Shown one piece after another: positions 34,425-47,000 of a stretch of 48,714 bases of DNA. Every line of letters starts with the position of its first letter. Position 1 is the first letter of the stretch. The position numbers and the translations under genes are program-made. Source of the stretch: Lingula anatina (taxonomy: Eukaryota > Brachiopoda > Lingulata > Lingulida > Lingulidae). The notes beneath the pieces were generated by a model that worked only from the letters and a program-made list of their open reading frames with translations, did no database searches and was not told where the DNA came from. The DNA lies in assembly GCF_001039355.2 (NCBI RefSeq), contig NW_019775464.1, positions 322,731 to 371,444 of the forward strand, written 5' to 3'.

Positions 34425-35742
34425 ATTGAGTTGAGATTATATCTGATCTACTTCCAAGAGATGGATACGCAGGCTCTTGTAGTCCAGGAGGAGAAGCAGT
34501 AATAGTGATGTGGTGGTGGAGCCAATGGAGCCGGCAGATGAGACAGATGAGACGGGTCGGTACTAAAACCATGTGTACCCCCAGCACAGCAGTGGTGGTT
34601 CAATAATGAAGCTTCCTTTTTGCTTACTTTAAACGATACAAATCCCCTCGAAAATATGAAATGTTGGCGTTTGTATTTTTAGTTGATACTTATAACCATA
34701 CTTAGACAACTCAAAGTTTTAGCCTCAATTTAACACCTTTCTATTTTTAAGTGAGATAGCAATCATTATGGTACGTAATTTTATCCCTGAACAAGATTTT
34801 ATCACCAAAATTGGCATGGTTGACCAAAAGTTTAGGGGCTTCAATCCTGTGCTGCCATTTTGGTTTTAATGTTTTTGTAATGGACTTATGAGCCCCTAAT
34901 TATGGATTTTCATTAAACAAAGGCATTATTTTGCTTTATCCACTATAAAATCTGAACTAAAACGTTTATGACAGGGTTTGGAGTACTAAATGGTGTTATC
35001 AAATAGGCATTGAAACGGTGTTTGTAGGTATTCAGGTAAGAGAGATATGTGAGAAACTGATAATTCCATTTTTACCTCAAAATCCCAATAATGACATCAC
35101 ATGTAAGATGACGTGTTTAATTTTTATTAATTAGGCACTGAACATTGATGATTGATCTCTGTGATCAAAAATAATGTATGCAAGATAGTAAATAAGGAGT
35201 TTATGTCAAACGCTAAGCCTAACAGTACCGTAAGTGTCTTTTCACTTTGAGGACCTCTCAGAACAAAACATTCAAAAAAGAATGTTAAGGAGGAATTCTC
35301 GATGTAAAAAAAAAAAAAAAAAAAAAAATCTATCAGTGGACAATGATATCTTTGGTGTGTCCTTCCTAGTTTCTCATCAAAGAGGAGTCAAACTAAACCT
35401 AAGTTGAGAAAGCTAAAACCATCATAATGGAGTAGGCTTTCTCTCTTCCCACATGACATGATAATGCCTTTTATTCCATTGTGACATTTTAACTGAGAAG
35501 ATTTAATTACCATGGGACTGGAGATATTTCTCGAACAGAAGGACATCTTTTGTTGCCTTTTGGTGAATTCTTTTAACCACATTTCATGCTTTTTCTAACT
35601 GAACATGCAAGCTACATGTCATCTTAGAATTTATTGTTTGTGAAACAAAGTGTTGCGAAAAGACACACATCATCCTTTGTACAAATGCCACATGCGAGGG
35701 CAGTGATGTTTTTTTTACAAAGTAGCCACTGTCACAAGTATT
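34425..35742. other. Non-coding stretch with two unrecognised minus-strand frames
   Basis: No gene is recognised. Two adjacent minus-strand open frames (35584-35859, partly inside the tandem repeat, and 35388-35582) abut with a stop between them and could be remains of a mobile-element protein. I cannot assign a family. A poly-A run lies at about 35306-35328. Confidence 0.35.
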
Positions 35743-36010
35743 GACAATGTATGATTGAACAATGCCTAACAAAGGAAAAGAAACTTTTGTATAATGAACC
35801 ATTGATAATGACCAATTTTTGGACTTTCTTTTTTTGGTGGTCATTTTCCCATGACGCACATACAGTACTTATAGTCGAATAATGTACGATTTAACAAAGC
35901 CTAACAAAGGAAAAGAAACTTTTGTATAATGAATCATTGATAATGACCAATTTTTGGACTTCCTTTTTTGGTGGTCATTTTCTCATGACGCACACACAGT
36001 ACATATAGTT
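35743..36010. repeat. Tandem duplication, 135-bp unit
   Basis: Two copies offset by 135 bp, sharing CCTAACAAAGGAAAAGAAAC, GATAATGACCAATTTTTGG and GGTGGTCATTTT.CCATGACG-type blocks, with few differences. Confidence 0.85.
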
Positions 36011-36755
36011 CCTGTTGTGGGTGAGCAATGTGCGTTATACATAGCGATGGTGCAGACAGCAAGACCTGTATGAAAGCAAAAAAGAATATTTTATTTATTA
36101 TATGTCACTTATATTGTGAGGTTTTCCTTTAAAATGTTTTTGTTTTTGATTTTTTTCTTTGTTATTTCAGTTTTTGTATTCCAAGAATAAGGTTTTGGTT
36201 ATGACACTATTTGAGGAAATTTGATAATTTTTGTGATGCTTTCCAACAATTTGATTTTGGCTCGGATGCTTTTCCAAACTTGATTTTGTTTTTAACACCC
36301 TTCCCATCAGTTCAACAACATGAATTGATTATAACACAGCAAAATGCCCCTTGATAATTAGGGGATATGTAGTCTTTAAATGAAGGGTCAGCATGGTTTA
36401 GTTTCATTCAAACTTTTTTCAAATCTCTGTACTTCAGCAGTGTACTGCACCCTTAAAAAAAGTTAGTCAAGTTTGTTTATCACATTTATCCCCTCTACAG
36501 AACCACAAAATCTGAATAACTTCATGCTTGCTGCAAACAAAAGTGTCACAGAATGTCAGAATCCAAAAAGCCTGCTCACATGGAAGTTTGTAATTCAAGA
36601 TTGCAGCAATTGCAATTAAACCAAAAGCTGTGGGTAGGACAGATGCATCTGAGACCATGATCACTTTATTGCTTTTGAGATCTCATGTATAAACAGTGTT
36701 TCAGGTATTGACAATAAAATAAATTGAAGTGTTTGCAGAGAGACAGAGAGAGACT

Positions 36756-37045
36756 TTCAGAATAGATGATCCATGGACTAACTGGTCTGCGGGTCAAAAA
36801 TGGCCAACCTCACTTGATGCCTCTTATCCCTTAATGGTCTCTTCGCCCACCACATATACCAAGCCTGTAGGGACCGAATAATTAAATAGATTAAGTCTTG
36901 GCTTGTAGGTTTAATTCCTGGGCCCCTATAGGACAGTTATGTGTGGTAGGCGGGGAGACCATTAGGGGATTAGTGGCATCGCTTTCAATGGGGTCAGCCA
37001 TATTTGATCCACAGAGCAGTTAGTCCATGGATCATCTATTCTGAA
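36756..37045. repeat. Fold-back element family F1, copy 2
   Basis: The best-preserved member. The left end TTCAGAATAGATGATCCATG is exactly inverted at the right end, and the arms match for about 100 bp (GGACTAACTG, CCTTAATGGTCTC / CCTAATGGTCTCC). It has inserted into or beside a GA-rich microsatellite, which continues on the right as (AG)n at 37048-37087. Confidence 0.85.
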
Positions 37046-37046
37046 T

Positions 37047-37091
<45 letters not shown>

Positions 37092-37399
37092 AGGTACAAC
37101 TAACTACTAACCCAATAAGCATAGTGTTAACATACATAGAAATGACCTGATTTTTATTGAGATTGGGTAAAAATTATCAGTCTTTCCAGTGCATACTTTT
37201 GGAATCACTAAGACTATTCTTCTTCTTAGCATTTTGCGGTGGTTTGAAAATAAATTATGCAGTAGCAATATAAGATAGGCTGACTGTCAGCAGGAATGTT
37301 TTCATTTAACCAATGTAAGAAAATTATGTAAAAATATGTATTTTTGTAAAATTCACAATACTCATTATTATCCTCATTGAAAAGATTGCCAATGAGCAC

Positions 37400-37955
37400 T
37401 TGTATACTCATACTAATATCCCAGTCACACTACAATTGCAAAAATGTGCATTTCTATAATGAGAATTTTTTCGTGAGAAATTCTATTCCATATTGTGTTC
37501 ACACTGTAAAGTGGAAACCGCATCGGCAAAGCCAAAATCCAGGTGAAACTTCCTGTGTAAACAACTGCGCATGCGGTGCATCAAGCAGTACGAAATATGA
37601 CGACAATAACTACATGTTTATTTCTCTGGAATTTTTTCCACTTTCTTCTCGAGAAAAACATTGTAAAGCAAAATAAAAAGAATATTTGGACAACCCCACT
37701 TATTTGGCACGCGTAGTAGGCTTTCTGAGAAAAGTATGTTTCCCGCCATGTACTGCGCATGCGCAGAGATATCTCTGCACTGTTTACTTCCAGCTACTGA
37801 TTCGAATCGCGCTTAGAAATCCACCCCGCTTGTAGGATTTTGAAAATTCGAATTACAGAAATCCTCTTGCATTCACACTACTGCATTTAATCGAATTGTG
37901 ACCTAATTTGCAACTTATCCGGATAACTGAGCATGGTGTGAACGCAGTATTAAGC
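37400..37955. repeat. Candidate MITE with NRF-1-type palindromes
   Basis: GC-richer island starting near AGTCACACTACAATTGCAAA and ending near GCATGGTGTGAACGCAGTA, with loosely inverted ends (CACACT.. and ..GTGTGAA). It contains CTGCGCATGCGCAG at about 37755-37768, a perfect palindrome matching the NRF-1 site GCGCATGCGC, and a half-similar ACTGCGCATGCGG at about 37563-37575. No convincing exon. Confidence 0.4.
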
Positions 37956-40189
37956 TCAGTTTTTCAAGGATATATCACTAGTGTGATAGTTGCCTTACTA
38001 GGATTGCTACATCACACCAACTGGCATTCAGTGTAGGATTTTGTTTGTTGGTTAGGGTTTTTTTTTATAAGATGCAAAGCCATTATAGAAGGTGTGCTTA
38101 TAATTTAATAACTTTGTCATCATATCTCAAGTTATAAAATTTTTTTTTTTGTTGGAAAGAGCAATAAGAGCCTTTTAAAATGAAAATGCTTTTGAGAACT
38201 GGTTTCTTAAATGTAATTTAAAACTTCATTCTGAAGGGCATTAATTGAATTAAGGCTCCATGCTTGATCTAGAATTTCAATGTTTATTTTTAATTGCACA
38301 ACTGATGAATGTGTTTTAGACAGTCAAGGAGTGTTAAATTTATACTTGAGAATCTGGTTTGACAGTTTCTCAGTGTTTCTTTACGTTCATTAATGATTAA
38401 TTTTTGAAATATTATAAAGATAATATCAAAAAATAACCTCTTATTTATTAAATGCATGGGATGAACTAATTTTAAATTGAATAAAAAACTGCCCTATTTG
38501 TCATAGAGTGTTTGAGTAAGTAATAAGTAACAAAGCAAATATTGTATTCATATTATGAAGCAAGGGTTCAATCTTTCTCTGACACTTACTGGCAAATACC
38601 ATCTGTTTCTGGTGGTAAACAAGTTAATGAAAATGTCATTGTGTGTGTACCTGAATATCACTGTAGTTTGCAATGCACAAAGTGGCATGGACAGGAACGA
38701 CAGTGAAATTATCATTAATGAAAAGTTATGAGACTGATAAGTAATTCCCTGGTTATGCTGGGGGATTTTATTGAAATCAAATGATGTTACACTGTTTTTT
38801 TAATGTTCTGACAGTGTAGAAGATAATATAAGCAATCTTAAATTCACTCCCTCTCTCTTTCTCTCCCTCTCTTGCATGTGAGCACTCACAAACACACAAG
38901 CATGTTCGCACACACACATACACATACACACACACACACAGATTCAGAAGCGCCCCCATTTTTTATCTCATGTTTAAATTGTTTTCACTGAAAAAAAAGT
39001 GATTCAGAATTTAAATGCAAATGAAGTTTATTGCTGTTAGTAGAAAAATTTCATTCAAAGTATCAAAAGAAAGGTTTCCCTGTGTACATAAAAATAACTG
39101 CAGCCAAACCAGAAAACAAATACAAGGAAGATTGAACATTTATTTCAGACAGATTGGAGCAGTAAGGGGCAGTTCCAACACACTACTTAATATGCAGTGT
39201 GGTCATGCTTCCATAATAAGTTATAATTAGTAAGCCTAACATATATGTACTATGAGGCATCTTGGAAGATTTCTGGTTAAGATAATAGGACTGTTGCTAT
39301 AGGCATATTTCAAAGAAACTGGTCACTTGCACTGCAGTAAAAGATGCTGACATCTCATTTTGTTTAGGCTTAAAGAAAATGATTTCTCAGGTTTCAAGGG
39401 AAACAGTCTTACAAAGTTTGAGTTAACTGACCATGAGGCATTTGTAGGGTTCTTCGTGAGGTAATAGGACTGCTGGTGAAGCTTTAATGGCTCTACTGAA
39501 GCTTATTGTCATCGTTATCTTTCTGACAACTGTGTTTATTGGCTGCTATCTGCAATGCTCAGGTTAATTGAATTCTTAGAAAATGAGATTGTTTCTTAAA
39601 TATGCAATGCCTTTTATGCCATTTTTCATTTTTGGTGAAGAAAGGTGCTGTTTTGTATAAGGGTATGAGGGGTGATAGGAAAATGAATGTTTAATACTAT
39701 ATACGGCCCCATTCAGAATAAGGGACTAACTAGTCCCAGGGTCAAGTAAGCTTGCTGTCTAATCCACTAATAGACTTTAACAATGTATTTACTTAATGAA
39801 ATCAACCAAGTAAATATAATTTTGCAGAGATAAACTTATCGCAAATTGTCCTTATCTTGTTACTTGTTCTTATAAGTCCTTCACTCAGACTGTACCAGTA
39901 CTAGTAACAGTTTCTCTAAGTCCAACATGTACCAGTACACAGTAAATAAATAAAACAACTCCCCAGAGAAATACATGGTAGTTGCTCACAGTCCGCTGTC
40001 AATGTCTCTCAAAGTCTCTCGCTATTAAAGGTCACTCTCCCTCACTGTTCGTCCTATATGTATACTTTTCACAAATCTAGAACTTTCTGGAGAACCTTCC
40101 ATAGTGATATTCCACACATGACTTGAAACATTTAGAAGGTACTAGAATATAAACAATAAACTGACAGTTCATAACACATGCTATGGGAT
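37956..40189. other. Non-coding AT-rich stretch
   Basis: No gene is recognised. It includes (CT)n and (CA)n microsatellites at about 38847-38941. A short TTCAGAATAAGGGACTAACT at about 39713 resembles the end of fold-back family F1 without the rest. Confidence 0.5.
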
Positions 40190-40425
40190 CAGCGCATCAA
40201 ATATGGTGAACCCTGTATGAAAGCAAGAGCGCTAAATCCTGCAAGGTCTCCCGGCCTCCACATGCGTAGTTCTTGTTGGGGCCTAAAAATTAAACCTTGG
40301 AGCCGAGATTTAATCTGTTAAATGGTGGGGAGACCATTATGGGATTTAACAGTCTTGCTTTCATATAGAGTCTGCCATATTTGATCCGCAGATCAGTAGA
40401 TCCAAGGATCATCTACTCTGAATTG
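40190..40425. repeat. Fold-back element family F1, copy 3 (left end missing)
   Basis: The right arm is complete (GGAGACCATTATGGGATTTA ... GGATCATCTACTCTGAATTG). The left arm starts inside the family sequence at ATCAGCGCATCAAATATGG, so the outer left end is lost. The arms pair over AAATATGG, TATGAAAGCAAGA and GGTCTCCC.GCC. Confidence 0.75.
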
Positions 40426-41654
40426 GCTCAATGTAGTCCCCTGAAGAAGCTAGGGAGTAGTTTTTGTGCCCTCAGCTTGATTATCCCTTAGCTGGTCAGA
40501 GAGACATTTCAGACAATAAAGCTGTTTACATTGGCTGCACTTATAACTGAGAATTCCCATGAAGATAGATCAACCCTGCAGGAACAATAAGTTTATTCTA
40601 AGTGCTCCCTAAGAGAGGTCTTGACTGAGTTATGGAGAGAATTTATTAAAAAGAGACAGACAGAGTTACGAGAGATACAGATGAGAGTTCCGAAGTCAGA
40701 GATTTCACGTGTAAATACCATGTGTTCACTGAGCAGATTATCTTTACTGGTCATAGTGTATATTGATGCCTCCAAATTAAATCACACCACAAATCAAATC
40801 ACTCAACAAATTGAATCAGTTTGCAATACTAGTGCCTTTTTATATCATAACTCTAAGAAACATGCATGCTACACCCTCACCAGCTCATCATAATTAACAG
40901 AATTACCAATGGATCGCGCAACTCTACCAAGTAAACAACTGTTCAATCAAATGTCAAATCAAAACACAACAGTGTATAGTTAGTTTTTTCACTGTGGGAA
41001 TCATGTTAAGTACGAAAATGCATAGATTTAGTTAAAAATTTAATTTCCTAGCTCTTGCTCAAGCTTAAAATAAGCAGTTACTAAATTTGAAGAAGCTCAA
41101 AACATGACATGACATGTGTCTTATATAATGATGCACATGGTTTGGCATGTGCATCTCAATGACATGTAATGATTACCAAGAAATGATCTTTTTGTAAGCA
41201 CTGTTTCAGGGGAAAAAACTAAAACTCAGTTGTTATGACACCATGTCCCTATCTCTGGAAACTACCACATGATGTGAATGTGCCAGGGCCTTCAGTACGT
41301 GTACAATAATCAATTTAAAGTGATGTACCACTGGCTTGCCAAAAAGTGATGTGCCTTTTCACTATTTTTCAGTGTTTACACGAGTTTTTTTTAAGTAAAC
41401 AGATGTGATACCACAGTCTGTGAAATGTTCAGGCAGTATGAATGTTACAGTACCTAGTGGCATAATTTTCATTTTCATAGCATGTTCTGTTGTCTAAGCA
41501 TTCTTTGGCATATTAGATAACACTTTCTATGACACTGATATCACGCAGTGGGACTAAAGGAACAGGATTTCCTTTCATTAAATTGACACTTCATGTGATA
41601 AGGATTATGTAGGCAACACTAAGATCCTGAGCTAATTAACCTTATATAAACTTA

Positions 41655-41800
41655 AAGGTATATTTTCAGCATTTGCAATTTTCTTTGTCTGCATATCCTA
41701 CAAAGCTACTTATTTTTTCCAATACATACCTTAAAAAATGAATAAATAAATAAATAAGAAAAGTATATGACGTCGATTTTTCTTTCTGAAATGTGGTTTA
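41655..41800. repeat. Dispersed repeat, copy 2
   Basis: Second copy of the family at 15625-15790, with an (AATA)n insertion in the middle at about 41738-41757. Confidence 0.65.
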
Positions 41801-42853
41801 AGTGTGGTTTAAGCTGGGTCTAAGTGACGTGTGTGTGTGGGGGGGGGGGGGGGTCATTCAAATCTAAATTGTTTGATTAGATATTAAAGGGTATGAAACA
41901 TCCAATTCAAATGCTGGGGTGGTAAAGCAGTTTATTTATTATAAGAGCCTTTTCGTGAAGGAAAACTGAATTTTGCAGGAAATCCCCAGATAAGATAGTT
42001 TGATTCTTTAAATCGTTTGCATTTGGAGCTAGTGTGACAGAGTGACTCATAAACAGGGACGAGATTTTTTTCTTTGGACTTTTTGGGAGCCAAAATTATC
42101 ATTGGCCTAATTGGCCCTCTGGACACCACGCCATATTTTCGGACTTTTTTTTTTTACTAAATGGCAGTCTCTACCCTGCATAAAGTTGTGTGTAGATTTG
42201 GATATTTAAACATGTCACTGATTTACTTAAGTAAATAATTGAATTACAGTGTTATATTCTAGAGGATTTTTTCTTTTTTTGTTTCTTTAATGTAAACTTT
42301 ACACATGTATGCGGAAGGCAGTTATAAAATAGACCTAAGGTGTAGTATATAGTATGTTCAGACAAAGTTAAACAAAAACTTGTTAAGGTCTAGATATTCA
42401 GTCAGTAGTGTGCCATTTTTCCATAAATGATTAATTTGTACCACCAGCGTTGACGTAGGCACTGGCGGTACACATGGTTTCAGTTCCGACCCGTCTTGTT
42501 AATCTTTGAAGACAAGTAGTCTAGATAATTTAATCTAAGTATTTCAGTACAAAAGACTAATGTTACTTCATAATATTAAAAATAAAATCACTGGAAAGTA
42601 GATAAAGCATAGGTCAGTCTTTTTTTGATACACCCAAATTACTTTTTTGTAAAGAAAAAATAAAGAAAATAGATAAAGTTTTGTTTAAAAACTAGTTACA
42701 AATGAATATGGCTTCTAAAAGGATATTGTAGCTCTGACCAATGTCAGGTTACGGAGATGTTACCATTGTGATCCTTTGACCAGTGGTGTAGAACATTTAC
42801 ACCAGGGGACAGGTATATTTGTACTGAACATGTCATAATAGTGTAGTGCTAGG

Positions 42854-42983
42854 ACAGGGCCGTAGCCTCCGGGGGGGCAGGAATTTGGAATTTTACACAC
42901 CACACCCACCCCCCTCGGTAGCTTCGCCCCTTTGTGTCCGCTTACTGCCCCCCCCTGGCATTTTGCTCAGGCTACGGCCCTGT
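42854..42983. mobile_element. 130-bp element with perfect 15-bp inverted ends
   Basis: The ends ACAGGGCCGTAGCCT (42854-42868) and AGGCTACGGCCCTGT (42969-42983) are exact inverse complements, and both sides are flanked by AGG, a possible 3-bp target duplication. The inner sequence has G- and C-runs facing each other (GGGGGGGCAGG; CCCCCCCTGG). The related GTAGCC-ended elements at 12580-12715 and 30140-30268 indicate a family. A minus-strand frame across it is not a gene. Confidence 0.75.
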
Positions 42984-43170
42984 AGGAGATCAGTAAAAGA
43001 ATGCATTGACCTAAATTGGTGAGCAGAAATAATGTAAAATGTGTCTTTTTGCACTGTGCTTGTAGGTAAGGGTAATTTACGTACCGGTAATGCAAATACC
43101 AATTACAGAAGGGTAATACATGGATTGTATTATATTATTATTATTATAATAATAATTATTATTATTGTTA

Positions 43171-43225
43171 TTATTATTTTATATTGTACAAGGCCATGAT
43201 AATGTATGTACCAGAAGTAAAATTG
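43171..43225 (+). mobile_element. LINE 3' fragment (same family as 26808-26895)
   Basis: Shares ATATTGTACAAGG, CATGA.AAT and TATGTACCAG with the 3' end of the haplotype A LINE and follows an ATT-rich microsatellite. It is a short, decayed, 5'-truncated copy. Confidence 0.6.
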
Positions 43226-43660
43226 GTAATGTTTCTATGATAAGGTTTATTTGGGTTCAAAGCTGAGGGACTGTTAAAGTATTCTATTCAAATATACTTG
43301 AATGAAGTCAAAAGTAAAAGATATGATGGCATTCATTTGGTGTGTGTGAAAGTTATCTTCCAGAGTTTCTCAATGGAAAGTAAAAGAGATAAACGTCAAA
43401 AAATGTTATATTGGCTAGTAGTTTGTAATAAATATCAGATTGAAATTGAATAAAGCAACCTTTTTGATTTTGGAACTGAGACTGCAGTTCTGTTGTTTCT
43501 GACACCGATATCGCTCACTGATATTTCTATGGGCTCTTTCCCAGTGAAACTATTATTCTAGGTTCATTGATTGATCCAGTTCTGTGGAAACTCTACCAGA
43601 ATGCAATCAGATAAATTAACATGATGTAGATTAACATGACTCCTGGCATTGAGTATAATA

Positions 43661-43925
43661 CAGAAAAGCTGGTGATGATATGGGTAGGTTTAAAACAAGA
43701 GGCGTATTAATTATAATCTGTTAAGCTGAGCTATAAAAAATAATAATTTTGTAATCCTGTTTTATGTAATGTATGTCCATAATGGCAAGAACAGAAAAGC
43801 TGGTGATGATATGGGTAGATTTGAAACAAGAGGTTTATTAATTATAATCTGTTAAGATAAGTATTAAAAAATAATAATTTTGTAATCCTGTTTTATGTAA
43901 TGCATGTCCATAATGGCAAAATATC
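43661..43925. repeat. Tandem duplication, 131-bp unit (also at 46168-46432)
   Basis: CAGAAAAGCTGGTGATGATA begins at 43661 and again at 43792. Both units contain CAAGAGG, ATTAATTATAATCTGTTAAG and TAATCCTGTTTTATGTAATG. The duplication is present in both haplotypes and so predates their split. Confidence 0.85.
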
Positions 43926-44456
43926 AAATCTCTCTACTTTTCTCACTGACAAGATAGCTTCTGAATCATTTTTTAATGTTGTCTTCACTTTGTTATAGCA
44001 ATGTGTTGTCTAAGTTTTTCCTTTGTACTGATTTATCAATCTGTATATTTGCCAGCTTTGCTGCCTATTTAAAGTTATGGAATTTGAATCACAAAACATA
44101 GTTATTGGAAATGCCATTAAATATCTATTTGAATTTAGTAAGCAGCTACTGCATTGTTCATACTTTATGGGATATTGACTGAAGATGAGGTTTTTATTAT
44201 AAGTAGGTCATAATTATATTGTGTGTTGATACTCAGGCACATTACAGGTGGCAAATCTGATAATATATAACCACAAATGAAAAAAGAGCATTATAAAAAT
44301 CCAAGTGATATATTTCAGAATTTAATAATTTAAGTTGTATTTTATGTTGGTACAATATGTAGAATCTAAGACATAGTATGTTTGTACTTTATATAATTAA
44401 AGTAATATCTATTTAGAACACATTTGCCATAAAATAAGAAAGGGAGCTTTGCTTAC

Positions 44457-44493
44457 CTGTAAAGGATCTTCATTCAAGGTGTGATGGTTTATC
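44457..44493 (-). CDS. Candidate 37-nt internal exon, first haplotype copy
   Basis: On the minus strand a TTCTTTTTTTTTACAG acceptor is followed by 37 nt and a CAG/GTAAGC donor, both near-consensus. One of the three frames is open: one base, then INHHTLNEDPLQ. Both splice sites are unchanged in the other haplotype copy at 46964-47000, which reads NEDRLQ. No neighbouring exon is recognised, so the gene is unknown and a chance pairing of splice-like motifs is possible. Confidence 0.4.
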
Positions 44494-45818
44494 CTGTAAA
44501 AAAAAAGAATAAGAACTAAATAATTCAGAGACTACTTTATAAATTTACTTTAATGGTAATAAATCAAAACTTCTCTTCAAAACAGAGGCTATTATTTTCT
44601 GTGTTCCAAATATACTGTAATATTATATTTTTTTTTGTTAAAAAGGCTTGGGACCATACTTGGCTATACTGCAAATCCTTCCAGTGCTTCCCTCTTCAGG
44701 GGTTATATTGGTATGCATATATACTGTAAAACTGTATATCAAAAACTACCACAGTTCACACTCAGAGAACCGTCTATGCCCCATGGTCTTCCTGCTACTG
44801 AATACTTGGATGCTCTGTGTGTGGTACTTATAGATGCATCTTAAGACTGGTACAAAAATAGATAACCTCGGGCAGATGCGCCACACTGTGTTGGCACATT
44901 GCGGTGACATGGAGGAGTCAATTTTATTGTGGAAAGCTCAGGGTTTTATGAATCAATGTCTATCATTAGGAGGTGGGAGGTGGATCTTGCATATAACTCT
45001 TTGTTCTGTGCACATTTTACAGTCATTAATATTGAAAAATGGTGTCTTTTATTTCTTTGTATTGTGATTATAGTAATACTTTATGGATTTATATCCTTAA
45101 ACAATGATACATAACCTTTGAATAAATTTAAAATTCGGGAGACGAATTCGAAGGGCATTTTGAATTAAAGTTATTATTGAAGTGACAGCTTCTTGGTACC
45201 CTGTTACAAATGCATGTGTCTATAGCGAGTGCATCAACCTTTGCAGGTGCTGGATGTTTAAAACACCTTTTGCTAAAACAACAGCATTAAATTGACTTCT
45301 TGTTGACAGATTTCTCACCCATAGGTTTGAAGCGTGGGCATGCATTGACACATATTTTGTTTTACCAATAAACACATTTTACGCTTAACCTGAGGGAATG
45401 GGAAACATCTCAAAAGCTGTATTTGCAATTTTCTTCTGAGTTTACCAATTAACTTAATATTAAGTTATATTTTCCTAGCCAAAGAAGATGACATGTGTCC
45501 AGATATTTGAGCTTGTATGACAGAATAAAGGTCAAGATGCTGTAAGCTCAGTCTCCAACAATTTTACCACTCATCAAAAATTGCATATTCTTTTTTTTAG
45601 ATATAATCAAATGGTATTCAACACTTGATTTCAAATTTTTATAGAAGATAGTTTCAGTGAGCGTACTGCTAGCACATGCTTTTTATCATGTTTATGAGGA
45701 TTAAAAAAGGTTTATTGCTTTCTGATTTTTATTAGCACTTCAGGGTTATGGTATTAGCATTTTAATGCTTTTGGTTTCTGATTGCTTCACTTGTTCTGAT
45801 AACCAGTCTAATACTCAG

Positions 45819-46059
45819 TTCCTAGACCTAAATCGATACAAGATCGATCCATCTCCAGGGGGTTTCTCGCTAAATTGCTTTTAGCTTAAGCAGCTTAGAT
45901 GTCTGGCATGCCTACTAAAGCTGATAAACAATAATTAATTTCCCCCTAGCAGCTTCAGTAGGCATGACAGACATCTAAGCCGCTTAAGTTGATTGCAATT
46001 TATGAGATTATCCTCAAGGAGATGGGTCGATCCACAGTTAGTATGATACGGTCTGGGAA
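45819..46059. mobile_element. 241-bp long-hairpin (fold-back) element
   Basis: The left arm 45819-45923 and right arm 45950-46059 are imperfect inverse complements around a 26-bp loop. Strong matches include GATCGATCCATCTCC with GGAGATGGGTCGATC, and GCTTAGATGTCTGGCATGCC with GGCATGACAGACATCTAAGC. No open frame is present. The second copy lies in the other haplotype at 48315-48555 with the same length. It could be a MITE or a transcribed hairpin. Confidence 0.85.
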
Positions 46060-46963
46060 TAGTNCTAGGTTCATTGATTGATCCAGTTCTGTGGAAACTC
46101 TACCAGAATGCAATCAGATAAATTAACATGATGTAGATTAACATGACTCCTGGCATTGAGTATAATACAGAAAAGCTGGTGATGACATGGGTAGGTTTAA
46201 AACAAGAGGCGTATTAATTATAATCTGTTAAGCTGAGCAATAAAAAATAATAATTTTGTAATCCTGTTTTATGTAATGTATGTCCATAATGGCAAGAACA
46301 GAAAAGCTGGTGATGATATGGGTAGATTTGAAACAAGAGGTTTATTAATTATAATCTGTTAAGATACGTAATAAAAAATAATAATTTTGTAATCCTGTTT
46401 TATGTAATGCATGTCCATAATGGCAAAATATCAAATCTCTCTACTTTTCTCACTGACAAGATAGCTTCTGAATCATTTTTTAATGTTGTCTTCACTTTGT
46501 TATAGCAATGTGTTGTCTAAGTTTTTCCTTTGTGCTGATTTGTCAATCTGTATATTTGCCAGCTTTGCTGCCTATTTAAAGTTATGGAATTTGAATCACA
46601 AAACATAGTTATTGGAAATGCTATTAAATATCTATTTGAATTTAGTAAGCAGCTACTGCATTGTTCATACTTCATGGGATATTGACTGAAGATGAGGTTT
46701 TTATTATAAGTAGGTCATAATTATATTGTGTGTTGATACTCAGGCACATTACAGGTGGCAAATCTGATAATATATAACCACAAATGAAAAAAGAGCATTA
46801 TAAAAATCCAAGTGATATATTTCAGAATTTAATAATTTAAGTTGTATTTTATGTTGGTACAATATGTAGAATCTAAGACATAGTATGTTTGTACTTTATA
46901 TAATTAAAGTAATATCTATTTAGAACACATTTGCCATAAAATAAGAAAGGGAGCTTTGCTTAC

Positions 46964-47000
46964 CTGTAAACGATCTTCATTCAAGGTGTGATGGTTTATC
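46964..47000 (-). CDS. Candidate 37-nt internal exon, second haplotype copy
   Basis: Allelic copy of 44457-44493 with one substitution (Pro to Arg in the open frame) and unchanged acceptor and donor. Confidence 0.38.

Larger units (their letters stand above)
43558..46063. repeat. Haplotype block, first copy of the right-end pair
   Basis: Starts at CTAGGTTCATTGATTGATCC and ends at GGGAATAGT before n 46064. The whole block aligns with 46065-48558. Differences include an 11-bp segment (44768-44778 region, GTCTATGCCCC) absent from the second copy and scattered substitutions. Which copy belongs to the main haplotype cannot be told from this window. Confidence 0.88.
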
